Numbered from the stretch's first letter, positions 1 through 11,902 are shown. The stretch: DNA of 64,000 nt from Eucommia ulmoides (GCA_016647705.1 CM028340.1:12291001-12355000), one strand, 5' to 3'. Translations and numbers: made by a program. Notes: generated by a model not told the origin, from the sequence alone.

Positions 1-246
1 CAAACATAGTATCAAGAGTCAATTTGTCTGGTGCTGTTCATAATAAAATTTCACAAACTTTTTCTCTTCAAATCACTGCCGCCGCTGCCAGATTTGTTTT
101 ATCACCATTTCAATATCTTAACACCAATCGTCTCATATTCTCTCAATATTCTGTCTCTCAATTTAATAAGTGAAATAATGATTTTATTCCTAAATTAATT
201 ATAAATGTCACTTACTATCTACTTAATAAAACATTGGGAATATGAA

Positions 247-279
<33 letters not shown>

Positions 280-2842
280 TTTAATAAATTATGTACATAT
301 AACATTATTGTATTGAATGGAATGATTGATTATATTAAACAAAAAAAGGTTGATGAAGGATAAATTACATAAGATTGGGGTGATCCTTTTTGGTGCACTA
401 TATTAAGGGATATTGTTATTTACAAAAAGGGATTTGTGGAACTTTTGTGGCCTTTGAGTTCCACCTACTCTTTGTGTTCATATTTTATTAACTTCTTTTT
501 AAAATATCCTAAAATAAAGCAAACTTCGCTTTTTAGCTTATCAAGACTCCAAATTCACATGTGTTGCTAATTATGTTGCTTAGGGGTTCTAATGCTGTGC
601 TTTTAAAGTAAGTTAAATTATAAATGGAACAAAAAAGCAAAATTCTATCATATTTCTAGGAGTTTTTCTATTTTAAAGAATTAAAAAGAGAAAAAAAGAT
701 ATTCTTTTGGTTAAAAAGTAAAACTTCTTGAAGAGGAGGAACAATAATACGATGATGAAGAAAAATAAATAAAGAGAGGAGTTTTATTGTATTATCTTTT
801 GGGTTAATTGTCTTTTACCTCTTGTCCTTTGATCTTGTTTTATTTTGTTCCCTCAACTTCAAAAAACGTACATTTTATCTCCTTTTACTTATAATAAATT
901 ATTTATTTATTTTTTATGTTCACAATAGACGTACTATGATACTTTCTGTTTTGTCGAGCCTTGCTTAATTTTGTCTCTGGTTTGATGGTTGTACGTGCTA
1001 AAAATCCGGAACATTCCGTTTTATTTTCCATCCCAATCTTTCGCAACACCTCATGTTTACTTCTTTTGTTAGGTCTCAAATGCTAAAAGATGGGTGAAAT
1101 TAATTTTTGCATCTAAATTTCACACCAAATGGATAAAATTACCTTTGTTTTATTTTTATTTTATTTTATTTTGCCTTTAAAAAAAGAAGAAGAATAGAGA
1201 GACAAAGAGAGACTTAAACAAGAAAATGGTAGTTTTTCTTAGTTGTACCGTTAAATATTAAATGTAACTAAAAAATAAAAGAAAATTAATTCATTTTTAT
1301 TTTTTTATTTTTGAATAAAATGTGAGTTTTTCTCAAATGTGCAGGGTTTTAAAGTAAAGGGATTAAAATGAAATAATACCAAATTATGAGGGGGTAAAAA
1401 ACAATTAATCTTATTTTTAAAAAAAATTACTGCGAGAACCCAAATTACACATAAAACTACTGCCTAATTCAATTCATTAAGTAATAAACTAATAACTCCA
1501 AGAATACAAATTACTTGCACAACGCAGTCCCCAAATTCAAATCTATATATTTTTTATTGACATATTTTTCCTCACTAGATTTGCGGGAATTGTAGTTTCC
1601 ATATTTAACAAAATTATTTATTTGATTTCCTTGCAAGATAATAGGGATTGAGAATTTCCATATTCAACAAAATTATTTTATTAAAATCAAAATAACTATT
1701 GTTATATACATTTTTTTTCTTTTCAAAATCCAATTAGATATCCAAATTCGTTTAAATAAGATATTTAAAACGACATCAAATTCACTAATTTTTTTCATTA
1801 GTTTCAGTTTTTATATTCATATTAAATTCAACATGACACTTCTTTAATTTTTAATTTCTATTACATTGAATATTATATTCAACAATCACAGGATACATAG
1901 AATGCAGTGATGCCATATATAATATTAACATTATAATTAATGTTATATATAACAATCGCATGGATTCCAATTTAGAACTAAAAAAAAAGGATTTATATCA
2001 ATCACCGAATATTAGATTCAACATTGGTGCAAACAAACTATAAGATGTTACATGTAACATTTTTATAAAATATGGTTCACATCTAATAAGAAACTAGTAG
2101 ATTATTAAGATGTTACATTCAACAATTTGTTAAGATGTTACATTTAATATACTAATATTTTTAAAGAGAGACGATCGTAAGTACATGTGACATGTAATAT
2201 GGTCTTAATAATAAATGTTATATGTAACATTTATACTTATTACAGTAAATAGCTCTAAAAAATGTGATTGATATCTCATTTTAAAGAGAATTATTCGCAC
2301 ATAATTGATGTTGAAAATTTTTGTTGTTTCACATTCAGATTAAGATTAAAACAAATATTTTTGTTCCACCTTTTATGATCACATGTTATCTAATTTAGTT
2401 ATGCATTAAGGGGCGATGGTTACAAGCTGTTATAAAGCGATACATTGAATATGGTAATTTAGTCACGAAAATGGCATAAGAATTGCTCGGTTCACAGAAA
2501 AACTTACGAGCTTAATTGGTAGATTAGATACCTAATTGAGATTGCTTGGTAAGCACCCCTATTTTTTTTTTCATACGTGTTATATCACTTAAAATTATTT
2601 TCAATTCCTAAAAAAGTATTAATCATTTCATAAATGTTACTCTATTAATCTATTGATTATTAATTTCTTTATTACATTATCTTAAAAATCAATTTTTTTA
2701 AGCGTGTGCAAATTTAAAAAATATGGAAGAATAATTTGGAAGAAAACAAGCCATCTATTTCTAACAACAAGACTAGTTAGTTTACAAAAGGAAACATTTT
2801 TCTTTTTTCACTACTAGCATTTTCCCCCCTTTTTTACAAAAC
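1..2842. other. AT-rich intergenic DNA downstream of the SMXL gene
   Basis: No ORF, RNA gene or recognisable coding remnant is supported here. The stretch is strongly AT-rich. It holds a (TTA)n microsatellite at about 248-279, a small terminal-inverted-repeat element at 801-1412, and a cluster of ATGTTACA/TGTAACAT-type short palindromes at about 1920-2240. The SMXL gene reads leftwards and stops at 2843, so the right end of this stretch should contain its 3' UTR and polyadenylation signals. I could not pick out one convincing signal. Confidence 0.7.
801..1412. repeat. Non-autonomous TIR element, MITE/MULE-like
   Basis: The left end begins GGGTTAATTGTCTTTTACC. The reverse complement of the right end begins AGATTAATTGTTTTTTACC, and similarity continues for about 60 bases (both arms then read T-rich with TCCCT and ACTT(C/T)AAAA blocks). 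The interior is AT-rich and has no ORF. I could not fix a clean target-site duplication, so the superfamily is uncertain. It may be a decayed MULE-type MITE. Confidence 0.5.
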
Positions 2843-4339
2843 CTAATCCATGGAGGAGACTTGGATCCTCTTTGGAAGACATGAACCCATGAACCCATCT
2901 CCCAAATCACTTTCTTTTTCTACTTTTCCATCCAAACAAAGCCTTATCCCCACACCCTCCTCATTTTTGACCATGACCAAACTCGTTTGAAAAATCTCTT
3001 TTAGCCATTGTTCAAACAAGCCATTGAGAAATGATCCACACCCATATACCAATTCCTCCAATACTACCTCTTCCACATCAAAAAATCCCCATTTTTTATC
3101 CCCATTTGTTATTTCCTCACTTGCCCCTTTGATCTTTGCCAAGAAATTCTCCTTGATCTTGCTATCAAGACCTGAATTTCGGTTGAATTCGAACCGATTC
3201 TTGATCAAGTCGAGAAACCCAATTGGATTTTTGGTTCGATTTGGGCTTGAATCTTGGGTTTTGGGGTTGATTTCATCCTCCTCTTGGGGCCTAATGTTAA
3301 GATCAAGTGTGTTTGGGCTCAATTGTCTTGTGAATTCTTTCTTTAAACTCTTGGAGAAATCCTCTTCTCTCTCTTCCAATCTTGAATTTTTGCTCTTTCT
3401 TGGCAACTCCCACTCGGTTTTTCGCTTTTGAGTCCTTTCAATTATTCGAAATTTCATTTGGAGTGATCTTTTATTCCCGTCCTTGCACATTGTGGACTCG
3501 CCCTTTGTCAAAATGAAAACATTTTCAGTGGAATTCAACTTTTTTCCAACCCCTTGATCGCCAAATTTTCCATCCCCAAATGCATCAGCCAACAATTTCG
3601 CGAATTGGGCATCGGCGAAATCAACATTTTCGACCAAAACCACGAGTCTTTTTTCACGCTTCCTCAACGCCTTGTCGAGAATTCCGAAACACCGATTTTT
3701 TAGTGAAATTCCACTAGTTTTCATGTTGATTGAGATTAGAAATTCATCTGAACCGAGCAACGATTTGGCTATTCCTCTTGCCAATCGCCTCTTCCCTATT
3801 GAATCATTCCCCCAAATCATCATCCAACAGTCACTTTTCATCGATTTGGCCTCTCCCAAAACCTCCAAAACACAATCAATTCCTTCATTTTGCCATGGCA
3901 CATTCTCTTGCAAAATCTTCCATAAATCAATTTCCACTATCTTTTCGCCAATTTTGGACTCATCCCATTTTTCAGGATCCGAAAATAGTGAATTTCCAAG
4001 GCCAAGTGTGATTTTTACCTCTTTGCCCTCGCTGCTCTTGAGGGAATCAAGGTTTGGATGATGCCTTTGGCCTCCATTGCTGAAGTTGAATTCAATGTGG
4101 CATGAGTTTTGTCGCCTGAACCGGGGCACGGAACTGGGCCCACGGTTCGGATTCAAAGGTGAATCGACGGTCGAGATTGAATTCGGGCCGAGGAAGATGT
4201 GGGCCCTACTGGGAAGCAGCCATTGATCATGTGGTGGTGATGAAGAAGAATGAGTGATCATGTGGTTACGGCCTTGCCTCCCTTGGTGGATGCTAAGGCA
4301 TAGTCTGTTCCATTTCCTTCTCAACTCGGCTAAATCATC
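2843..4339 (-). CDS. SMXL5: SMXL gene, exon 3 (ATPase-like module, EAR motif)
   Basis: The acceptor is TTTTTTAG|GATGAT at 4340/4339, and translation opens [14 protein letters not shown], the family's conserved post-linker motif. The exon runs 498 codons to TAG at 2843-2845. It holds the RFRRQNSC motif, the degenerate nucleotide-binding fold, the EAR motif LDLNI (3293-3307) and the C-terminal helical domain ending [14 protein letters not shown]. No internal stop or frameshift is visible. Confidence 0.92.
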   Translation of the reverse strand, partial: DDLAELRRKWNRLCLSIHQGRQGRNHMITHSSSSPPHDQWLLPSRAHIFLGPNSISTVDSPLNPNRGPSSVPRFRRQNSCHIEFNFSNGGQRHHPNLDSLKSSEGKEVKITLGLGNSLFSDPEKWDESKIGEKIVEIDLWKILQENVPWQNEGIDCVLEVLGEAKSMKSDCWMMIWGNDSIGKRRLARGIAKSLLGSDEFLISINMKTSGISLKNRCFGILDKALRKREKRLVVLVENVDFADAQFAKLLADAFGDGKFGDQGVGKKLNSTENVFILTKGESTMCKDGNKRSLQMKFRIIERTQKRKTEWELPRKSKNSRLEEREEDFSKSLKKEFTRQLSPNTLDLNIRPQEEDEINPKTQDSSPNRTKNPIGFLDLIKNRFEFNRNSGLDSKIKENFLAKIKGASEEITNGDKKWGFFDVEEVVLEELVYGCGSFLNGLFEQWLKEIFQTSLVMVKNEEGVGIRLCLDGKVEKESDLGDGFMGSCLPKRIQVSSMD

Positions 4340-7300
4340 CTAAAAAACCAAAAAATTTGATAAGGGACTAATTCACTAGAAAATTTCAAGGCTAAAATTA
4401 CACTTTGTACCCTTAAAGTTTACACTTGATTACACATTGAACTTTCAATTACAATATATTATAAGTTAAAAGTGTAATTTAAGTCAATTTTCAATTCAAG
4501 AAATTCAGAGTTATCATCTCATTGGCTATATTGGGTATTTTTCTATATAAACCATTCCTTTTATTTTCTTCCCATTTTTCCCTTACCTTATGGTGTGGTT
4601 CCTTGCTATGTGATTGTAGCCAATAGGGCAATTGGTTTGAGGCTTTGTCCATGTCCTTGTTGTTGCAAGAGGCAGCAGCAGCTTCTTTCTCATAGTTGGA
4701 GGTGCATTCCACACAACAAATAAGCAAATCTTGTTCCTCCTTTGGCTTTCTCTCCATCATTATTTGAGATGGATTTTGAGTGAAGCTTATTCTTGGATCA
4801 TGAACACTAAAAAAAAGGGAGAAATTAATAAGACATAGAAATATGAGGACTAAAATATAAATATATAAAACATAGTTGAAATTTGAAAATCAAATTTAGT
4901 TGCAAAAATAAACTTATCTTACTATACACATGCATTGAAAATAATATTAAAATAGTAAAATCCGATCAGAATGAACTACCCATGCAAAAGGATCACATTA
5001 CTAAAGTTTTGAATTGTGTACTATTTCACTTTGTACCCCTAAAAGAAAGACTATTTGCAATTTGAACCCCTTAAAAGGAAAATTCTCCCAAAAGTCCTAT
5101 CCCATAAAAACACCATTTTATGGAGTTCTCTAACAGTAATGTTTTTACACATGAGATGAACTTTAAAAAATTATTTTTAGAATTTTGGGAACTCTAAAAA
5201 ATTTTCCCAAAGTTTTGATGTATTTGGGACTTTGCTTCCTTGGAATCCAAGTCCAAGATATCACACCTTAAGTTAAATGAAATTCAACTAAAAAATGGAG
5301 AATTGCCGCTGCCGTATTCTAGATGTTTATTAGACATTTATATAAATCAGGTGGACTTATGTAAAATATTAATAATTTTTAATTGAATTTTTATAAAAAT
5401 ATAAGAGTAAATTTTTTTTTTCAAAAGTTGAGGAGGGATTTGACTCTTCCCTTGATCTAATGTGACTCCGTCATTGGAAATATTTGTTAAAATTTATCCC
5501 ACGTTGGATGTAAAAGATATTATTAGTCAAGTTACAAAAGTGAGGGAAAGTCTCATCTAATAAGTTAGATTTGGGAGAGTTTTAAGACCACCCTACGAGA
5601 CTAAGGACTTGTTTGGCCAATGGATTAAAGATTTCTATCTTGTAATTTGGAGATCTCAAATTGATTGATTTTGAATTTTAAAAACTCCCAAAAAAATATT
5701 AGATTTTTTTTTTTTTTTTTAATATTTGAAGATAAAAAAAATAAATTGAAAATCAAATGTCTCCTTCTTGAGACCATTATTATTCTCGTGTGTTTGTGTT
5801 GGTTCAAAATGGAAGTAAAAAACAAGAGTAAGCATGCATATAGAGACAAAGGCAATCAATAAAAACAGACAACATTCTAATTCTTTGTTTGTTCTTTTTC
5901 ACTGCCATTGCATGCCCATCCCCATACAACATTAAACACTTCACATAAAAAAAGGACATACATCCAAGCTTTTAAGTACTAAACATAAATAAAATTCTTT
6001 TTTCACTCCAAAAAACTCTTCCTACACTCCTATTAATGGCGAAATTGGAGTGGAAAGGGATTTTATTATGGCCATAGAGTTCCTTATGTAAATATATACA
6101 TCAAGTGAAAATTGTTAATGGCACCCTTTAAAACTTTTACTACACCCTTTTCATTTTTTTTTTTTGGATTTTAGGGTGACGTGTGCAGTTCATTTACTCG
6201 CATTTCGTTTAGTATTTTCAGATTTTAAGCTTAGATTAGCTTACACGCACCTCTTTTTAAAAGTAGTTGTTTTTTATTTTTAAATTTGAAAAAAAAAATA
6301 TAAATAATTCCAAAAAAAAAAAAAAAAAGGGACATTAGGGCTAACCTTGGAGCATTGAGACTCAAGCCAAGTCCACCAGAAGGAACAGAGACAGCTTGAA
6401 GACCCCATTGAACCTCCAATGGCGGCTGTTTCATTTGACATCTCATAAACGTCTGGAAATTAGCACTCCCCATTATCCAAACCCTAGCGTTTGATCTTCC
6501 ATATTCACAAACCAACTTCCCAATCTCACCCACAATATGATCCACCGCCCTGTAATCTCCATTTCCGGCCGCTTCTGTCTCCGTTCCTTCTCTCTCCACC
6601 GTCCATTTCAAATCGCCGGTGTAGATTATCACTCCTCTCCCTCCCGTTACCAGAGAATCAACTTTCCTTTTCAAGTCGGAGAGATTGATTTCGACTTCTT
6701 CCTTTTTCATGAATTTCAGGGGAATCGATGAGAAATGGAATTTGATGAACTGGGTCGATTTCAGCTCCTCCGGGACGTCGTTTCGTTCGATTTTGGACAT
6801 TAGATTTGAAACGAAAGACTCCGTGACTGAAGCGCTGTCGCCGATCACCACCGTGTTCTTCCTCTTCTTCCTCATGAGAACCTCCATGACCAAATTTATA
6901 TCTTCTTGCTTCACGGAGCTTGAATCCGGGTTTTGAAGCATCTTTAACGGCGAAAGAAGAAATGGATTTTGATCGGAGGAGTGATTCAAGAAATGGGTTT
7001 GCCGGAAACTACTCGGATTAAAGATTATTTCTCGGTGATTCTCGTTCGGCGGAGAGTTTGGAGTAGAATAAACGCCGCCGCCGGAGCCGCCGTAATACTG
7101 AAGAAAAACAGGGGACCCGGCGGATGAATCCTCCAAACTGCTCTTGACGCAGGTGCTCGAGAACCCAGCTTCCCTCATCACTCTACTGACACTCGGATCA
7201 TCCAAAATGGACAGAATCAACTGCTCGAGCTCCACTTTAATGGCTGCCAAGAGAGGCTGATTCTGATGACTCTGTTGCTGGTGGTGGTGGTTCTGTTGCT

Positions 7301-7661
7301 CTATACAGCCTCTCCTCTGGTGGGCCTGAGCTCTCTTGAGAGCGGCGATGAGGGCGTTAGAGAGAGAGGGCTGGGCGGAGTGAAGGAGAGGAGAAGGGGC
7401 CGTCGGGAGTCGGTTGAGGGCGACATTGAAGCAGAGCTCGAGAGCTCTGCAATGGAGGGGGTGGTAGTGAGAGGATTGGGGTTGAGATTTAAGGCAGGCC
7501 CTTTTCAGGGGACTGGTTTTGGAGGCAAGGAGGGTGGCGGCGACATGGAGGGGAGTGACCTGAGCGTGGCCGCGCCGGCGGGCTAGAGAGAGAGAGTGCT
7601 TCAGGACAGAAGCAGCCTCAGAGGTGAGGGTCTGGTGAACTGTACAGGCCCCTGTTCGCAT
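2843..7661 (-). CDS. SMXL5: SMXL4/SMXL5-type SMAX1-LIKE protein (Clp-N family), 3 exons
   Basis: Joined exons 7661-6346, 4806-4587 and 4339-2843 give 3033 nt, about 1010 residues plus stop TAG. All junctions are GT..AG and stay in frame (phase 2, then phase 0). The N-terminus ([17 protein letters not shown], then [14 protein letters not shown]) is the double Clp-N repeat of the SMAX1-LIKE/D53 family, followed by a His/Gln-rich stretch. A degenerate P-loop (GNDSIGKRR) lies near residue 685 and an EAR motif, LDLNI, near residue 858 (3293-3307). SMXL proteins are nuclear transcriptional corepressors that bind TOPLESS through the EAR motif. I see no RGKT-type degron in the C-terminal ATPase-like region, which is typical of the SMXL3/4/5 branch that acts in phloem formation independently of MAX2. 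The exon-1 tail ([19 protein letters not shown]) and total length resemble Arabidopsis SMXL5. The gene looks intact. Confidence 0.93.
4393..4482. repeat. Short palindromic MITE-like sequence in SMXL intron 2
   Basis: The ends TAAAATTACACTTTG and AAAAGTGTAATTTAA are inverted copies (core AATTACACTTT) about 90 bp apart, inside the 247-bp intron between exons 2 and 3. The element is too small and AT-rich to classify further. Confidence 0.45.
4587..4806 (-). CDS. SMXL5: SMXL gene, exon 2
   Basis: This is a 220-nt exon between acceptor TTTTTTTAG|TGTTCATG (4807/4806) and donor CATAAG|GTAAGG (4587/4586). It completes the split serine codon of exon 1 and ends on a codon boundary. It encodes the family's short Cys-containing linker ([13 protein letters not shown], then LPYWLQSH), which matches the C-x2-C...YEKEA...PWLQ block of SMXL4/5 proteins. 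Seeing this block in the right place and frame is what fixes the gene model. Confidence 0.9.
4807..6345 (-). other. SMXL intron 1
   Basis: This is a 1.54-kb intron between donor GTTAGC and acceptor TTTTTTTAG. It is AT-rich with poly-T/poly-A runs (for example about 5705-5720 and 6311-6328). The part around 5460-5600 (CCCACGTTGGATGTAAAAG and following) resembles decayed retroelement sequence but could not be classified. The small ORFs inside it are not supported. Confidence 0.75.
6346..7661 (-). CDS. SMXL5: SMXL gene, exon 1 (Clp-N domain)
   Basis: This exon has 1316 nt, 438 codons plus two bases of a split codon. The start ATG at 7659-7661 gives [10 protein letters not shown], the standard family start. 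The exon codes for the Clp-N double repeat (roughly residues 8-175), the segment [13 protein letters not shown] typical of the SMXL4/5 branch, and the first ATPase-like module with the family sequence GDLKWTVE. The donor is CCAAG|GTTAGC at 6346/6345. An apparent reading on to 6231 is intron read-through. Confidence 0.92.
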
Positions 7662-7919
7662 AACTTAGTACCACCGCCACCACCCCCCACCCCCCCACCG
7701 GTGAATCTCTAGGGCCTATACTTTCTCTCTCTTGACTTTCTCTATCAATCAATATTCCCCCTTCCTAAACCACCCCCACCACTGTGTGTGCGTGATTTTG
7801 CAGGAGAAGAAAAGGGTAGAATGGCGTGGAAATGAGAACAGAGGAGGAAAGAGAGCTTGAAGAAGGGTTTTAGAGGAGGAAAGAGTAGAGACCATATCAC
7901 CTCCTTTATAGTTATCCCG
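7662..7919 (-). promoter_or_regulatory. SMXL 5' leader and core promoter
   Basis: Read on the minus strand, AACTATAAAGGAGG lies at about 7901-7913, with a TATA-like core at 7903-7911, roughly 240 bases before the ATG. The leader between is purine/pyrimidine-biased (GAGAGAAAGT, GAGGAAAGAG). This is the only good TATA candidate close upstream. Transcription would start near 7870-7880. This is inferred from spacing alone. Confidence 0.5.
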
Positions 7920-8467
7920 AGGGATTTTTTTTTTCTAACACTTCAGTGCTTTCTCTTTCTCTCTCTTGATCAGATTTTATTTTTGACTACTAAAACTTAT
8001 CATTAAGATGGTTGTCTCGTTTTTTCGAGGATCTGTAATCTGATGCTACTAAAACTTGTCATTAAGAAGGTTGTCGCGTTTATCCGTAATCAGATGGATA
8101 ACTAATTTATTTATTTTGTAAAAAATTTAGAGTTTAACCTTTTTTCTCAATATACTAATATCGATTGTCTTACTTGAGTTATAATTCAAAAATAAAATAA
8201 AATTACAATGTTATTTTAATTTTTTTGTAATAAAAAATTGATTGTCTTACTTGAGTTATAATTCAAAAGTAAAATAAAATTACAATGTTATTTTAATTTT
8301 TTTGTAATAAAAGACGTGCATTAGAAATTTAACACTGAAAAATCGATTCTTATTCTGATTCTATATAATATATTTTTAAATTTTTTTTTTCCCATTTTGA
8401 AAAAAAATTAAATATTTAACTAAACAATGTCTTTAATATCTATTTATTTTTGTGATAATATTTGGGT
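7920..8467. repeat. SMXL upstream region with local duplications
   Basis: There is no gene here. Two nearly identical segments (CTACTAAAACTT(A/G)TCATTAAGA(T/A)GGTTGTC) start at about 7987 and 8045. A 77-bp unit beginning GATTGTCTTACTTGAG occurs twice in tandem at 8163-8316. The duplications sit directly between the SMXL promoter and the first retrotransposon. Confidence 0.7.
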
Positions 8468-8959
8468 TGTTGGAATGGTTTTATGAAAACAGTCAAAATA
8501 TAACTTAGCTCACAAAAATATAGAAAAGAATGTAAAAACCTCAATACAACTTCACACTTATCTCAAGTGAAAAATACATTGACTAAATATAATATTACAA
8601 ATTAGTAACTCGAGATTCTTTTTTTTTTAATTTAATCATGAATGCACTAGGTTTAAATGTAGGAGTGTGTCCTTAAAATCGCCCGATGAGATGATTAGTT
8701 AAAATACGTGTCCACACCTTACCGTAAATTCCCCCTCCCTCCCCCCCCCCCAAAAAAAAAAAAAAGAAAAAAGAAAAAGAAAAGGTGACTCATGACTTCT
8801 CATCATCCAATATTAACTATCTAAATATTTTCACTAATACACTAATTCCCTAATATCACAATTTATTGTATTAAAAGTAAAGCATGCAACTTCACAAATA
8901 AGTACATAAAATATTAACTAAAAACATTAATAAGAATAAATTTTATTATTTTTCCTTTT

Positions 8960-9568
8960 CTACATCCACCACGACCACGTCCATGACCCCTTTGATATTT
9001 TTCTTGTTTTCCATTTTTCTCTCTCATGGAAAACTTTGGTTGGAGTACATGCTCCAAGGGCTCTTACATTTTCTTGCCAATTGCGTCGCCATGGGCTTGT
9101 AAGGATCCCATAAGTTCATCCATAGACATTTCATCTAAATTTTTAGACTCTTCAATGGCAACAACAACATAGTTAAATTTTGGGTCTAAAGAATGGAGGA
9201 TTTTTTCTATCACACGAGCGTCATTTGTTTCCTTGCCATTTATCTTCATTTGATTCACAACCGTTAGAGCTCTTGAAAAATAATTTGACAACAATTTGGG
9301 TTCCTTCATTTGCAGTGACTGAAATTCACCTCTCAACATTTGGAGCCGAACTTTCTTGACTTTGTCTCTACTATCAGAGGTTTGAAGAATATCCCGCACT
9401 CGCTTAGATTTTATTACATTGGCAACTTTTTGTAATATAGAATCATCCATAGATTAATGGATGATGGAAAGTGCCCGTTGATATTTTATCCTCATATTCT
9501 GCAATGTCATCCTTTAATTTTCACTTAAGGTGACTTTATTTTGCAGCGCCGTATATTCTTTCTCTACC
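8960..9568 (-). pseudogene. Copia gag, main part
   Basis: This translates as a copia gag (UBN2 / Retrotran_gag_2 type): WEVVEKEYTALQ-like start at about 9568, then LQMLRGEFQSLQMKE, VNQMKINGKE, LDPKFNYVVVAIEESK and SMDELMGSLQAHG. Stops interrupt it near 9510 and 9452, and a further TAA at about 9061-9063 precedes an in-frame arginine/glycine-rich tail (RGHGRGRGG). The N-terminal piece lies 11 kb away at 20932-21039, separated by the nested element. No zinc knuckle or pol follows. Confidence 0.8.
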
Positions 9569-9573
9569 ACCTC
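9569..9573. repeat. Target-site duplication ACCTC, left copy (E1)
   Basis: ACCTC at 9569-9573 is repeated at 20927-20931. Deleting the sequence between rejoins the copia gag in frame (...SWEV then VEKEYTA...), which proves the insertion point. Confidence 0.9.
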
Positions 9574-9740
9574 TGATGTTGGAGAAATTCCCACTCGTGA
9601 ATTGTGAAAATCGGGGTTGAGAAACCGGGACAGATCAGTTGGTAAAACCCGACCCGATGGAAGTGGTCCAAGAACCAATCATGGGCCGAGTGTGTTAACA
9701 ACCCAAATGTAAATATACTCGGACAGCCTAGGAAGCCTAG

Positions 9741-10197
9741 TGTCACGGTCTTAACTTGTGCAGTGCTTGTTCTCACACATGGCCGCTTGTCCGTGACCAT
9801 TTTCATTTGTTTTCTAGACTAGTTTAGCTTAGATTAACTTAATTTAGTTTATTTCTTTCATTTCTTGTAGAAAGACACAATTATGACTCCTCGAGCATAA
9901 TGATATCTATTGTAGTCACTTGTATTTTTTTACTTAAAGTACTATGTGGGAGGACATGCTCTTGAAGTCATTCAAGCCTTTCATACCTTGTAGCCTTTGA
10001 TATTAATACAATTATTGTTGTTATTGTAATTGTATTCTTCTCTACATTGCCGGTATGTGTTGTTGTAGGAAAACTCGTTACTATTGAAACCGCTTCCGCT
10101 ATTTAAGATCCTCTGATCTTCAGGCTTGCTACTAGGCGATCCCCTAATTAGCGTCGCACGGTCCACTTTCTAGCCTCAAAAGGCTCGGCTCGTGACA
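9741..10197 (+). repeat. 5' LTR of the gag-protease element
   Basis: It begins TGTCACGGTCTTAACTTG and ends GGCTCGTGACA, directly before the PBS. It is the same length as the 3' copy. Confidence 0.92.
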
Positions 10198-10251
10198 GTT
10201 GGTATCAGAGCAACAGACCGATCCGTTGCCTGACCACGCTGGTGAAATACC

Positions 10252-11878
10252 ATGTCGACAAAAGATCGTCTCGACGCACTTGAACAAAGCGTTTCCCGCA
10301 TGGACGCTGCTCTAACTCTTTTGCGAAGCCCCAATGCTAATGGGGAGGGGACATCTCAAAACCCCCAAATCGATCACCTAATCGAACAGATGGGCCTAGT
10401 TGCCGCGACATCCGCTGACCATCATGCTCAGATGGAACAGTCAGTCCTTGATCTCCGAAGCGAGTTAGACGACTTGAAGAACATTGTGTACCAAGTTCTT
10501 GCTAGAGACTCCAGGCAACCTACTTCGAGGGTTCGCCTTCCCGAACCTCAATCCTATGGCGGTTCAAGAGATGCCAAGGAGTTTGAAAACTTCCTCTTTG
10601 ATGTGGAGCAATATTTTCGGGGCACCGGAGTAACCTCCGAGGAAGAAAAGGTGACAACAGCTTCCATGTATATTTGTGGTGATGCTAAATTATGGTGGCG
10701 AACCAAATATGCAAACATCCTGGAGGGAAGCTGCACTATCAATACCTGGGAAGACCTTAAAGGTGAACTTAAGGTACATTCCTTCCGGAAAATGTTGAGT
10801 ACACGGCTCGACAACGACTGAGAGAGCTGAAACAGACCGGACACATCCGAGACTATGTCAAGAAGTTTATGGCTCTCATGCTAGACATTCGTACAATGTC
10901 CCAAGAGGATAAGTTGTTTTGGTTCCAAGATAGCTTGAAAGATTTTGTACGTCAGGAAATACAAAGACAACGTCCTGCTGATTTATCTGCTGCCGTTGCT
11001 GCTGCAGAAAGAGTAACTGATTACTCTCCTGAACCTACCACTAACCATGACAAGAGGAAAGACAAGAATGTCTTCCATTATGATGGAAGTGGAGGTCAAT
11101 TATCTCGGGGAGCCCACCAAGACGTTGGAGCAACCCCAACTCAAATTCTAATTCAAGGAGTCCTCCAAGGAGTCCGCGCCGAAGTCAGCACTCAAGATCT
11201 GACCATTCGTTCAACAACTCAGGGGCATCACTGGGTTCGGCAAACCAGAAGCCTTACTGGGGCAGACAGGCCCATAAAAATCCAACTCCTTTCTTCTTGT
11301 GCAACAAGAATCATGATGTATCCGATTGTCCACATAAACATGCTTTGTCCGCGTTGCAAGCATCGATTCAGGAAGAAAAGGAACGTCGGGGAAAATATAT
11401 TGTAGAGCAAGAGGAGGAAACTTCAGACGAGTCTAATGCTCATCAAATAAGTACAATTCGTTTGTTGAATGCCATGAAGCGACAGCCGGTCGCAAAGAAG
11501 AAGGTCATGAAGAAGAACATCATGTTCGTGGACCTTCAAATTAATGGGCGGAATTCTTGTGCTTTAGTTGACACTGGTGCTACACACAATTTTATGTTTG
11601 ATAAAGAAGCTAATCGGTTGGGCTTACATGTCGAAAAGCACTCAGGGAGATTGAAGGCCGTGAATTCTGAAGCGAGCCCCGTGATTGGAGTTTCCAACAC
11701 GGTACACACAAAGATTGCTCTGTGGGATGGGTTCCTCAACTTCACCATTGCTCCCATGGATGATTTTCAAGTGATATTGGGGATGAAATTCTTTATGGTC
11801 ACTAAGGCGGTCCTAATGCCTTTTGCAGATTCGCTTTGTATGATGGGAGATCGATCATGTGTCATTCCTACAACGTAA
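10252..11878 (+). pseudogene. Gypsy gag-protease polyprotein, frameshifted
   Basis: The reading frame opens at ATG 10252 (MSTKDRLDALEQSVSRMD, a heptad-like start). It contains the gag core with the signature PEPQSYGGSRDAKEFENF and DAKLWWRTKY, then changes frame near 10770 and again near 11100-11290. A zinc-knuckle remnant (LCNKNHDVSDCPHK, first Cys lost) is followed by an aspartic protease with intact active site LVDTGATHNFM (about 11567-11600) and the flap/ILGM region. It ends with TAA at about 11876-11878. The early ORF and the protease ORF would have been one polyprotein. Confidence 0.85.
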
Positions 11879-11902
11879 TATTCAATTGAAGATAGATCCG
11901 TT

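Noticed and set aside
3024..4061. Plus-strand ORFs of 93-135 codons opposite SMXL exon 3
   Set aside because: They are shadows of the real minus-strand exon and have no domain or start context of their own.
7266..7586. 106-codon plus-strand ORF
   Set aside because: It is antisense to the Clp-N coding part of SMXL exon 1; the minus frame is the conserved one.
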